Origin: Elusimicrobiota bacterium
Lineage (GTDB): Bacteria; Elusimicrobiota; Elusimicrobia; UBA1565; UBA9628
DNA: 64,000 nt
Reading direction: 5' to 3'
Assembly (NCBI GenBank): GCA_003452935.1
Contig: DMMY01000031.1
Coordinates: 113,787-177,786 of the forward strand
The position numbers were made by a program, and so were the translations under genes. The notes below the pieces were generated by a model. It had not been told where the DNA came from, ran no database searches, and saw only the letters and a list, made by a program, of their open reading frames with translations. Position 1 is the stretch's first letter. Each line of letters starts with the position of its first letter. Positions 1-8,799 of the stretch are shown here, piece by piece.

Positions 1-3000
1 GACCAGGCTTATTTGAGCTTTAGATTGGGCGAATCCAACCAGGGCTGGCACGTCCTGGTCAGTTCGGTGCCTTTTAAAGACGGAGTGTGGCCCGCTCCGA
101 TCTGGGAACGGTGGGGTTGGGGACAGCCGGCCATGGGCGAGGTCGCGTGGGACGGCCGCTACAGCCCCTGGATCAGCGGCGGCGTGCGCGTCCCCAGCGG
201 CCTGTACTACGTCCGCGTGGAGGTGGGCGGCTCGGGCGGGGTGCATGACGATCGCGCGAGCGTGCGCGTCTCCGTGCCCCAGGTCGCGGGCCGCTTCCAT
301 GACCTGGGCAACGGCCAGCCGCCCTACGCGCCGTTGGCCCAGGCGCGCATCCAGGTTTACGGGCCCAACGGCTCCATGTTCACCCAGACCGACGGCAACG
401 GCGACTACTTCCTGCCCGGCGTGTCGGCCGGCGTGTATAATGTCTTCGTCAGCCGCGATGACTTCCTCGACGGCAATCTGAGCGTCACGGTCGACGCCTC
501 CGGAGCGGTTTCCACCTTCACGGCGCTCTCCTCCGCGGCCACCGGCTACATCAACGCCAATTCGGGCATCGACGTGCTGATGCGGCGCGCGCCCGTGCTT
601 TACGTGGCGCCGAGGATATCGAGCGCGGCTTTCGGCGTGAGCTTCTCCAGCCAGACCGAGCAGTGGGGCAACATCATGGTGAAGTCCTCCACCATGGCCG
701 CCTTCCAGCAGACCCTGTTCTCGCCCATGCGGCTGCCCGCCGGCACCACGACTTTCGACGACGGGGGGCGTTGGGACGCGGCTCTGTCCTCTTTCGTGGT
801 GCGGACCACGATCAAGTTCAACGTGGCCGTGGGGACGTATTCGGTGGAGGCCCAGTTCCTGGGGTTTGACAGGTCCACGGCCTCGGTCTATGTCGGCTGG
901 GACGGCATTCGCGTGGCGCTGCCCGAGTTTACCCGCAAGAGCCGGATATCCGGGACCGTCGCCTTGTCCGCCAACGCGGAGGGCCGCTTCGTGTCGGTCA
1001 ACGCCGTGCCGGCGGCTACGGGCACGGCGTTGACCGGGGGCTTCGGCGGCGTCTACCTGCCGCAGGGCGTGCTGACCGGAAATTACAGCATCTTCAACCT
1101 CGATGCCGGGACCTATGCCGTGCGGGCCAACGCCTCGGGTTATTCGGCGTTGTCCTCGACCGTGGCCGTGCCCGCATCCAGCGACGTGGTCGTCAACTTC
1201 CCGGCGCTGCCGGCGGGCGCGCAGATCAGCGGCCAGGTTTTCGTGGGCCCGGCGACGACGGGCCGCAGCCTCGCCCTTTATGTCAACGCTTGGGCTCCGG
1301 GCTCGATGAATTTCGGCTCCACGGTGGTCTTTCGGGCCGGCGGCGGCGGCGGCCTAGCCATCCCCTACGTTCTCAAGGGCCTCGACGCGGGCACGACCTA
1401 TCAGCTTTACTGCAATCTTTCCGGGGTCGAGGATATGAAGCTCGACGCGCTGGAGGATCTGCCGATCAAGGCCCTGGCCGGTTCCACCACGGATTTCCAC
1501 TACGTCGCCAACACCGGCGTCATCGCGGGCACCATCACCCTGCCTTCCGGCAGCACGGATTTCGCCAGCCTGATCCTCTTCGGCGAGACCGTCGCTTCCG
1601 TGCGGCCTACGCGGGTAGGCGAAAAATTCTCGGTCGACGTGGTGACCGATCCGGTCGACGGTTTGGGCGACTTCACCTGCGTCTCCAACGGCGCCCCTCC
1701 GGACAATGACGGGTACTGTCCGGCCAACGTCGCCACTTTCACGGTAACCGGACTTAATACCGAGACTTTCGACATCACTTTCCTCTATCGCACCAACGGC
1801 CAGACTCGCAAGCAGCGTCTGGCCGTGGTCAACGGCCGGACCACCAATGCCGAGATCGACCTGAGGGATCCGACCTACGCGATCGCCGGCTCCATCAACA
1901 ACAGGATCACCAACACCCGTTTCAACACGAACCCGAAGATCGTGGCCAACGCCCCCTACGGCAAGCCGCCAGGCTGGCCCGCGGAACTTTCATCGAGCAC
2001 GGCGCGGGTCCTGGCGATCCGGCAGGACATAGCGCAGTTCAACGTGGCCATCTCGACGATATTCGACGCGGCGGCCACGCGCGTCGGCTTCCTGACCGAA
2101 GGCGGCTCGTTTACCATATCCAACGTGCCTTCCGGGGTCTATTACGTGCGCACCGAGAACCTGCGCGCCTGCGCGACCTGCGAGGTCGACGTTCCCGCAG
2201 CCGGCGCCGTCGTGCGCGTCGCCAACAACGTCTCCGGCGTCAATCTGGATTTGAGCGACGGCTACTCCGTGGCCGGAAGCATCTCTCTCGACGGCGGCAT
2301 CAGGGATGCCCGGGTCCTGCAGGTGGCGGTCCGCAACCGGCGCCAGGAAGTGGTGCGTTCCAGCACCGTGTATCTGGGAGACGCGTCCTCCGGCCTCATG
2401 GCCAACTCGGTCGATTACACGTTCTCCAACCTGCCGGCCAATGAGTTCTACACCCTCAGCGTGAACGGAACCCAGTATCCGATCAAGTACGTGGGTCCGC
2501 CCATCAAGTTCCCGGATCCCAGCCTGTCTCCCAACGGCCTGGCGGCCAATCTTTCCAACCAGAACGTGCTCATGAAGCGCGCGGCCTACCTCGTGGGCCG
2601 GCTCAAGGACACGAACACGGGAGAGCTCATCAACTCGGCCAACGCCGCGCTGCTGGCTCCCTCCTTCCGGATATCGGCCATGGCCAATCCGTGGGTGGAG
2701 GGGGGCTACGCGCAATCTCCGCTGAGCACGGCGACGCTCAACCGGCCTATCGCCGAGGACAGCTACTTCCGGGTCGGGCCGCTGCTGCCGGACATCGCCT
2801 ACGACCTCAGGCTGGCGCAGACCAGCTGGGACGCCGGCGCGCTGATGCAGGGCAGCCAGAACTACGCGCCCGTGGTCATGAGCGGCCTCGTCGCCCAGGG
2901 CGGCGAGATCAAGGACGTCGGGGTCGTGGCGCTCAGCCAGGGACAATCCATCACCGGCGTGGTGCGCTCCACGACGACGGGCAGCCCCTTGGGCGGCCTG

Positions 3001-5226
3001 AAGCTCCGGTCCAAGCCTTCCTTCGGCTTTATTGAGATGAACGTGGAGACCATGACCAACGGGCAGGGCCGCTATACCCTGTGGGTTTCCACGGCGGTCT
3101 CGAACCAATTCGACGTGACCGTGGCTCCGCGCGACGGCAACCTGGCGTCCGACGGCATGCGCTATGGCGAGGTGACGGCGCGCAACGTGATCGTCTCGAC
3201 GACACCGGTCGATTTCGCCCTGCGGCCTCTGCTGGCCTCGGTCACGGGCCATGTCGCCGTGGCGGACGCGGCCGGCGGCGGAGAGCTCGCTTATCCCTTC
3301 GGCACGAACCGGGGTTATCCCGCGGCCGCCCTCAATTTGCAGCCCCAGGGCGTCGTTCCCAACGAGAATCCCCTGGGAGACATCGAGGCCATGACGGACG
3401 CCCAGGGGTATTTCGAGGTGCCCGGCCTCTCGACCGGGACCTACGACTTGAGGGCCGCCAGCCTCGGTTATATGGTCTACAAGGCCACGGTCACGACCGA
3501 CGCCTCGGGTTTCCGCATCTACGCCGGCTCGAACACGCCGGCCAACTACGTCCCGGGCAACATGATCGTCCTGACCCGCGGCGCCACGGTGAGCGGCCGC
3601 ATCATCAAATCCGACGGTTCGGCTCCCAACGAGACGGAAGTCGGCGGCGTGGCCGCGGCCAATTTCGCCCAGAACGAGTTCGTGATGGGCTCCGTCGACG
3701 TCGACGCGGTGGCCAAGACGGTCAATTCCTATTCCATCTCGGGCTTCAAGACCGGCGTGAGCTACGACCTCCTGATCCTGCCCAAGGAGAAGGGCGACAG
3801 CGTCAACGGGCCCGTGGAAGGAATGGGCGTGAGCTTCAGCGTGGCCGAGGCGACCTCGACCAAGAACATCAACCTGACCTACGTTTCCTCGGCCTTGGAT
3901 TGCGTGCCCGCCTCCAAGAAGTCCCTGGGCAATAATCAATTCCAGGTCAAGATCGAGTGCAATAAATCCCTGCGCAAGCAGATACCGGCCGACGACGATC
4001 TTGACCAGATCCTGACCTTGGCCTCGGGCGCCGGACAACTGCTCGGCGGCGACAAGGAGCTTGCCTCCAACCGCCGCCGCGTCACGGTCGTTTATCGGGC
4101 TTCCGCGGGCGAGGCCAACTTCAGCCTGCGCATACGGGCCTACTCGCAAGACGTCAACCCGCGCACCGGGACCAATTTTCACGTCGATAAAGTCTTCCCC
4201 TTCTACGTGGGCCTCGACTCCAATTCCACCAAGAAGGTTTCCAATATCCAGGGCGGTTCCGTGGAGTTGGAGCCGACGGTCGACGACGAGGCCTTGGGCT
4301 TCTCCGAGCGCGCCAAGGTGGACCTGCCTCCCGGCACGTTCGCGGACGATTCGGGAGTGATCGTGGCCTCCAATACCGTCGAGGTGGGGCTTTCCAAGGG
4401 CCGCGACGAGAATCTGGCGAAAAACCTGGCCTTGCGCGCCCTGGGCTACGTGCCCGGGACCCTCGACGTCCTGCGCAACCTGGCGGCTTATCCGCCGGAG
4501 ATGGCGGCGGCCATCGCGGCCTACCGCGTCCAGAGCTCGTCTGCGGGCACGATCCAGGGCGCCAATCCTTTGAGTTCCTTCTACAACATTTTCCTGCCCG
4601 CGGGCATACGCCACCAGCTCAGGCAGCGCGCCGACCTGACTTTGTCCTATTCCACCGTCGGCTCGCCGCTGGCCGCGGCCAACGCCGAAGCCATCAACGT
4701 CTGGTACTTCGACGCGGCGCTGGGCCGTTACGTCAAGGAAGACAACAACAGGCGCGTGGATCCGGTCAACAAGACCATCACCGTGAGCGTGGATCATTTC
4801 TCCACCTTCGTGGTGCTCGATTCCACGCCCATCGCGAGGATCCAGAATTTCGTCCATACCAACGAGATACTGGCCGTGAACTTCCCCAACCCGTCGGACT
4901 GCTCCTGGCACGCCAACGTGGCGCGCAACACGGCTTTCGGCGCGGGACAGGTCTTCAACTTTAGAGGCACCATGATCCGCATGACCCTGCCCGAGCCCTC
5001 CGGGGTCGTGTCGGACGCCAAGGTCAATATTTACGACACGGCCGGAAATCTCGTGCGGACCATGAACCCGGGTCCCTTGGAAGGGGGATTCACGCATTAT
5101 TTGCCCTGGGACTGCTCGAATAACAGCGGCCATACCGTGAGTTCCGGCGTGTACTTCGGCGAGGTCGTATGGGGCGGCAAGCGGCGGCTTTTCAAGATGG
5201 CGATCATCAAAGGCAGCGGCCTATGA
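1..5226 (+). CDS. giant surface protein, 3' part (5' end outside window)
   Basis: The reading frame is open from base 1, so the true start lies upstream; a TTG at 13 is only the first possible start inside the window. About 1,741 residues are visible. They consist of many beta-sandwich units resembling carboxypeptidase regulatory-like (CarboxypepD_reg/SdrD-B) repeats, recognisable from recurring phrases such as DGNGDYFLPGVSAGVYNV and GVYYVRTENL. The last ~85 residues form a FlgD-like Ig domain (GTMIRM, VNIYDTAGNLVRTM, SSGVYFGEVVWGG, FKMAII), the fold also used as a type IX-like C-terminal sorting domain. It aligns along most of its length with the C-terminal half of the giant protein at 18724-29418. 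The stop overlaps the next start as ATGA, so it is translationally coupled to a PorV-like gene. It is probably exported to the outer surface; a role in adhesion or glycan binding is conjecture. Confidence 0.85.
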   Translation, partial: DQAYLSFRLGESNQGWHVLVSSVPFKDGVWPAPIWERWGWGQPAMGEVAWDGRYSPWISGGVRVPSGLYYVRVEVGGSGGVHDDRASVRVSVPQVAGRFHDLGNGQPPYAPLAQARIQVYGPNGSMFTQTDGNGDYFLPGVSAGVYNVFVSRDDFLDGNLSVTVDASGAVSTFTALSSAATGYINANSGIDVLMRRAPVLYVAPRISSAAFGVSFSSQTEQWGNIMVKSSTMAAFQQTLFSPMRLPAGTTTFDDGGRWDAALSSFVVRTTIKFNVAVGTYSVEAQFLGFDRSTASVYVGWDGIRVALPEFTRKSRISGTVALSANAEGRFVSVNAVPAATGTALTGGFGGVYLPQGVLTGNYSIFNLDAGTYAVRANASGYSALSSTVAVPASSDVVVNFPALPAGAQISGQVFVGPATTGRSLALYVNAWAPGSMNFGSTVVFRAGGGGGLAIPYVLKGLDAGTTYQLYCNLSGVEDMKLDALEDLPIKALAGSTTDFHYVANTGVIAGTITLPSGSTDFASLILFGETVASVRPTRVGEKFSVDVVTDPVDGLGDFTCVSNGAPPDNDGYCPANVATFTVTGLNTETFDITFLYRTNGQTRKQRLAVVNGRTTNAEIDLRDPTYAIAGSINNRITNTRFNTNPKIVANAPYGKPPGWPAELSSSTARVLAIRQDIAQFNVAISTIFDAAATRVGFLTEGGSFTISNVPSGVYYVRTENLRACATCEVDVPAAGAVVRVANNVSGVNLDLSDGYSVAGSISLDGGIRDARVLQVAVRNRRQEVVRSSTVYLGDASSGLMANSVDYTFSNLPANEFYTLSVNGTQYPIKYVGPPIKFPDPSLSPNGLAANLSNQNVLMKRAAYLVGRLKDTNTGELINSANAALLAPSFRISAMANPWVEGGYAQSPLSTATLNRPIAEDSYFRVGPLLPDIAYDLRLAQTSWDAGALMQGSQNYAPVVMSGLVAQGGEIKDVGVVALSQGQSITGVVRSTTTGSPLGGLKLRSKPSFGFIEMNVETMTNGQGRYTLWVSTAVSNQFDVTVAPRDGNLASDGMRYGEVTARNVIVSTTPVDFALRPLLASVTGHVAVADAAGGGELAYPFGTNRGYPAAALNLQPQGVVPNENPLGDIEAMTDAQGYFEVPGLSTGTYDLRAASLGYMVYKATVTTDASGFRIYAGSNTPANYVPGNMIVLTRGATVSGRIIKSDGSAPNETEVGGVAAANFAQNEFVMGSVDVDAVAKTVNSYSISGFKTGVSYDLLILPKEKGDSVNGPVEGMGVSFSVAEATSTKNINLTYVSSALDCVPASKKSLGNNQFQVKIECNKSLRKQIPADDDLDQILTLASGAGQLLGGDKELASNRRRVTVVYRASAGEANFSLRIRAYSQDVNPRTGTNFHVDKVFPFYVGLDSNSTKKVSNIQGGSVELEPTVDDEALGFSERAKVDLPPGTFADDSGVIVASNTVEVGLSKGRDENLAKNLALRALGYVPGTLDVLRNLAAYPPEMAAAIAAYRVQSSSAGTIQGANPLSSFYNIFLPAGIRHQLRQRADLTLSYSTVGSPLAAANAEAINVWYFDAALGRYVKEDNNRRVDPVNKTITVSVDHFSTFVVLDSTPIARIQNFVHTNEILAVNFPNPSDCSWHANVARNTAFGAGQVFNFRGTMIRMTLPEPSGVVSDAKVNIYDTAGNLVRTMNPGPLEGGFTHYLPWDCSNNSGHTVSSGVYFGEVVWGGKRRLFKMAIIKGSGL

Positions 5227-6176
5227 GAAATCCGATCCTGGCTCTGGCGGCGGTTCTAGCCCTGGCGGCGCCGGCTTGCGCCGTCAACTCCCGCGCCGGC
5301 ACTTCGGGCGCCCAGTTCCTGAAATTGGGAGCCGGGGCGCGCGCCGGCGGCATGGCCGACTCCTTTGCCGCCGTGGCGGATGACGCCTATGCCGCCTATT
5401 ACAATCCCGCGGGCCTGACCCAGCTCAAGGGCACCCAGCTGGGCGGGGCTCATTCGACCTATTTCGAGGGCATGAGCTACTCGGTTCTGAATTTCGCCGT
5501 GCCCTTCGTCCGCTCGGAGGAATACTCGCGCCATGCCCTGGGCGTGGGGATTTATTATCTTTCGGTGGGGGACATCGAGAGACGCACCTCGGATTCCACC
5601 GATCCGTCGGGGAGCTTCTCCGCCTCGGACGGCGCCTATGCCCTTTCCTATGCCTACGCTTTCGACCGGAATTTGAGCCTGGGGCTCACGGGCAAGTATA
5701 TTTCCCAGAGCATAGACTCCTACAAAGCCCGGACCTTCGCGGCCGACGCGGCGGCGCTGTACCATGTCAATCCCGAAGGCGCCCGGCCGGTCAGCGTGGC
5801 GGCCGTGCTCAAGAACGCGGGCGGCAAGGCCGAGGGCTATGTCGCGGGGCAGGGAGACCCGCTGCCCTTGGGCGCGGCCTTGGCCGGATCCTGGCGCGCG
5901 GTGCCCAAGCGTTTTGTCGTCGATCTGGAAACCGCCAAGTACCGCGATTCGGACATCTTCGTGAGCTTTGGGGGGGAATATACCCATCCCTTCAACGACG
6001 GGGTATCCGGCGCCCTGCGCTGCGGCTATTCATCCCTGCGCAAGGACAACGACGGCTTAAACGGCGTGGCCATGGGCGCGGGGATCAATTTTTACAAGGC
6101 CTCCTTCGATTTCGCCTGGCAGCCGTTCGGGACCTTGGGCGATACCTTCCGCTACTCCCTCCTGGTTCGTTTCTAG
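5223..6176 (+). CDS. PorV/UPF0164-type outer-membrane beta-barrel protein
   Basis: 317 residues. I start at ATG 5223, inside the ATGA overlap with the giant gene; this gives a clean signal peptide (RNPILALAAVLALAAPACA) that a longer upstream reading would bury. The mature N-terminus has the family signature: GAQFLKLGAGARAGGMADSF, then DDAYAAYYNPAGL. The protein ends in an aromatic beta-barrel terminus (RYSLLVRF). PorV proteins of type IX secretion act as outer-membrane shuttles for cargo with a C-terminal sorting domain. The coupled upstream gene encodes exactly such a C-terminus, so a cargo-specific export or anchoring partner is a reasonable inference. It is a paralogue of 29415-30365. Confidence 0.85.
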   Translation: MRNPILALAAVLALAAPACAVNSRAGTSGAQFLKLGAGARAGGMADSFAAVADDAYAAYYNPAGLTQLKGTQLGGAHSTYFEGMSYSVLNFAVPFVRSEEYSRHALGVGIYYLSVGDIERRTSDSTDPSGSFSASDGAYALSYAYAFDRNLSLGLTGKYISQSIDSYKARTFAADAAALYHVNPEGARPVSVAAVLKNAGGKAEGYVAGQGDPLPLGAALAGSWRAVPKRFVVDLETAKYRDSDIFVSFGGEYTHPFNDGVSGALRCGYSSLRKDNDGLNGVAMGAGINFYKASFDFAWQPFGTLGDTFRYSLLVRF

Positions 6177-6205
6177 CGGATGCTTTGAGCGCAAAACCTC
6201 ATCGA

Positions 6206-6230
6206 CCCACCCGGCGTAGGTCTTAAGTCC
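6206..6230 (-). repeat. copy of dispersed CTTWAG/GCCGG extragenic element
   Basis: Read on the minus strand, this stretch starts GGACTTAAGACCTACGCC and continues into GGGTGGG. It matches the TTAAGRCC and GCCGG parts of the elements at 10385-10414 and 15792-15820. It lies 79 bases upstream of the start at 6309. Function is unknown; it may be regulatory or simply an extragenic repeat. Confidence 0.45.
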
Positions 6231-6277
6231 CCCCGTACGCTTCTCCTAATGGCCCTGGACCGGTACCGCGAGACGGC

Positions 6278-6283
6278 TATACT
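6278..6283 (+). promoter_or_regulatory. possible -10 hexamer (TATACT)
   Basis: TATACT lies 25 bases before the ATG at 6309. It fits a sigma-70 -10 box, but no good -35 box is visible at the usual distance, so support is weak. The rest of the 6177-6308 gap shows only the repeat element. Confidence 0.3.
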
Positions 6284-6308
6284 TTAATGTCGGGGTTTTG
6301 ACCATAAG

Positions 6309-8765
6309 ATGGATCACAACAAGAATGCCTTGGCGGTTTTGGCCGCGGCGGTTCTGCTGCCTGGCCTTTCCATGCCTGCTCCGGCCCAAATCCGGCGCGT
6401 CCAGGGCCCTTTCAAGAAAACCCCGATCAGCGCCGCGGCCGGTTCGGCGACGGCTCTTTGCGCGGGAATCCAGCCGATATCGCTCAAGGTCTCCTTGTCC
6501 AACGGTTCGTTGAAGATATCCGGCGTAAGCGCCCCAAATCTTGACGTCCCGGCGAAACAATCCCTCGCGATCCAAGCGCCGGCGGACATGGGAATGCGCG
6601 GCGGACCGGCCATGGCGCAAGCAAGCGCCGATGAACGCGGCGTCTCGCCTGTCCCGGAATTGAGTCTGTCGGCTAAGGCGTTGTCCTTGCCGGCAGCCGT
6701 CGGCGATCAAGGTTCCTTGATCGAAAACCTTGTTAAATATGAGCCTCAATTGTTGGCGCTGCGAGGCAATCAGCTTGGCCTGGAAAAGGCCGTCGAAGGG
6801 ATGAAGGCCTTGTTCGACACGGCTCGTCCGGAGAAATCACTGGACGATAACAACGGTCCGGAAAGCGGCGCGGGCGAGCCCCAGTGGCTTCCCATTTCCT
6901 TGGCGCGCGCCGCCCCGCGCGCAGAGAGGCGTCCCGAAGCCATGCCCGGCGTCCTGGCCGAGGAAAAGTTGCGCGCCGTGATCGGCGCCATGCGGTCTTC
7001 CGCCAAACCCGTGGTGACGGATCTTTCCTTGGAGGCCTTCTTGCCCGAGCTCGAGGGAGCGTCGCAGTTGGCTTTGGGCGTCGGCGGCCTCGGCTTCTTG
7101 ACCGGGGAAACCTGGGGCGCCTATGGACGGCTGGATTCCGTCCACGGGATCGGGGTCATGCCCCTTTACGACCAGTACGTCGATGTCGAGGGGCGCGCGA
7201 GCCGGATAGCTTGGGAAAATGAGCCGGGCATTCGCCCCGTTATGGTTCGCGGCGAGGATGGCCGGGAGATTCCTCTCCAATTCGAGGTCGAGTTCAAGGG
7301 CGGCCGCGAGAACCGGGTTTCGGTTTTCTGGGTCGACCGAGGCGGGACCCCCGTCTTCCTCCTGCATTCGCCCGGCATGTTCCAACGGCTCTATCCCGGC
7401 GGCAACGAACAGCTCCGTCAATACGCGTTCTTCGCGCGCGCCTACGTGGAATTCATGAAGAAACTGGATATCGCGCCGGAGATCATCCGCCTCAACGAGC
7501 CGCAGCTCGTGTTCGTGGCCAACGCGGTCAAGAACGACGTGGATTTCCACGGTCGAAGGGGCAAGAGAAGTCTCTTCAGCGACACCCGCTTCGCCGGGAC
7601 GACGCACACCCCGGAGCGCGCGGCTCTTCCATTCTGGGACGTGGAATGGCTCAAGGGGGAGGTCGGCCCGGAACTGGTGCGGGATGAGATGATCGTCTAC
7701 CGGCAGGGCGGACGGGTCGCGGATGCCGCGATCGGCATGGCCCGCATGGCGGATATCGTCAACGGCGTTTCCGAGGAGCACGCGAAAGTCACGGCGTCTA
7801 TCCTGCTGCCCGAGTTCCAGGAAAAGATCGTGGGCATCCAGAACGGCTCCGATCCCGAGAGATGGTACTCGGACGGCGTGCGAAACAGGGTTAAGAGGGC
7901 GCGCAGCCTTGATGAGATATCCGGCGATGAGCTTTTCCGGATCGGACGACAGCAGACGTTATCGTTCAACGAGTACCTGCAGGACTCGTTCGGCGTCTCC
8001 TTCTCCAATCCCGACAGGCCCCTCGTGGGAGGGGTCAGGCGTCTGGTGCAATACAAGGAACAGGGGATGCTCATCGCGATGGTGGAATGGATCGTGGGGG
8101 ACCGCGAACACGAGTACGAGACGCCTCTGGGCCGAAAGAAGGGCCTCGGCGCGAATTTGCTTATAGGAGGGCTGGCGCGCGACGAGGTCGGGGCGCAGTG
8201 GAGGCGGGAGTTCCTGGCCTTGATGCGGAGGCCCGATCTGAAAGGGCGATTCCTGTTTATAGACGGCAGCGGCGACGAACTGCTCCGCCAGGCGACCTCG
8301 GCTTCGGATATATGGTTTAGCATCCCGGACCCGACTCGCGAGGCATCCGGCACCAGCGACCAGAGGGCTGCCTTCAACGGCAAGCACAATATCGCCTCGG
8401 CGACGGGCGGGCCGCTGGCCTACCTGCTGCATGGGGTGACCGGCTGGCTCATCGACGTGTTCCAGGATCGTCCATTTATCGATACGGCGCGTCGTTTCGA
8501 TATCAAGGACCCGGCCGCGATCGCCGAATACCGGGCCAAAGGCTCAATGGCCCTGACGGAATATCTTGAGGAGGCGCTCGGACGCTACTATGCCTACGCC
8601 GAGCGGGGCGAGGGATCCTGGGCCGACGAGATGCGCCTCGCCTTCCTGATATCCCATTTCAAGGTGTCGATCGGAACGATGATCCAAAAGTACGGTCTCC
8701 TCTTTCAGAGCATCTTGGACGGGACCGGACCGGCCGGTTTCCTGAAGAAGCTCAAGCGCGGTTAA
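6309..8765 (+). CDS. exported glucan-phosphorylase (GT35)-like protein lacking the PLP lysine
   Basis: 818 residues with an N-terminal signal peptide (NALAVLAAAVLLPGLSMPAPA) and an Ala/Ser-rich leader to about residue 200. The rest follows the GT35 alpha-glucan phosphorylase fold: GGLGFLTGETWG at ~259, LNEPQ and then TTHTPERA at ~430, VNGVSEEHAKV, IVGIQNGSDPERW, and DIWFSIPDPTREASGTSDQR at ~667-686. In genuine phosphorylases the last motif reads EASGTxxMK and the Lys carries pyridoxal phosphate. Here that position is Arg686 (codon 8364-8366), so ordinary phosphorolysis looks impossible. Phosphorylases are cytoplasmic, so the export signal is also unusual. It could be a glycan-binding protein or a transferase with altered chemistry. 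Homology is clear; activity is unknown. Confidence 0.75.
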   Translation: MDHNKNALAVLAAAVLLPGLSMPAPAQIRRVQGPFKKTPISAAAGSATALCAGIQPISLKVSLSNGSLKISGVSAPNLDVPAKQSLAIQAPADMGMRGGPAMAQASADERGVSPVPELSLSAKALSLPAAVGDQGSLIENLVKYEPQLLALRGNQLGLEKAVEGMKALFDTARPEKSLDDNNGPESGAGEPQWLPISLARAAPRAERRPEAMPGVLAEEKLRAVIGAMRSSAKPVVTDLSLEAFLPELEGASQLALGVGGLGFLTGETWGAYGRLDSVHGIGVMPLYDQYVDVEGRASRIAWENEPGIRPVMVRGEDGREIPLQFEVEFKGGRENRVSVFWVDRGGTPVFLLHSPGMFQRLYPGGNEQLRQYAFFARAYVEFMKKLDIAPEIIRLNEPQLVFVANAVKNDVDFHGRRGKRSLFSDTRFAGTTHTPERAALPFWDVEWLKGEVGPELVRDEMIVYRQGGRVADAAIGMARMADIVNGVSEEHAKVTASILLPEFQEKIVGIQNGSDPERWYSDGVRNRVKRARSLDEISGDELFRIGRQQTLSFNEYLQDSFGVSFSNPDRPLVGGVRRLVQYKEQGMLIAMVEWIVGDREHEYETPLGRKKGLGANLLIGGLARDEVGAQWRREFLALMRRPDLKGRFLFIDGSGDELLRQATSASDIWFSIPDPTREASGTSDQRAAFNGKHNIASATGGPLAYLLHGVTGWLIDVFQDRPFIDTARRFDIKDPAAIAEYRAKGSMALTEYLEEALGRYYAYAERGEGSWADEMRLAFLISHFKVSIGTMIQKYGLLFQSILDGTGPAGFLKKLKRG

Positions 8766-8799
8766 AGCCGACGACGCCTGAATTTTCCGGTTGGGCGCG

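Noticed and set aside
1990..5133. 1,047-codon open frame on the minus strand
   Set aside because: It lies fully antisense to the giant surface protein. Its His/Gly/Arg-rich, repeat-less composition is that of a GC-bias shadow.
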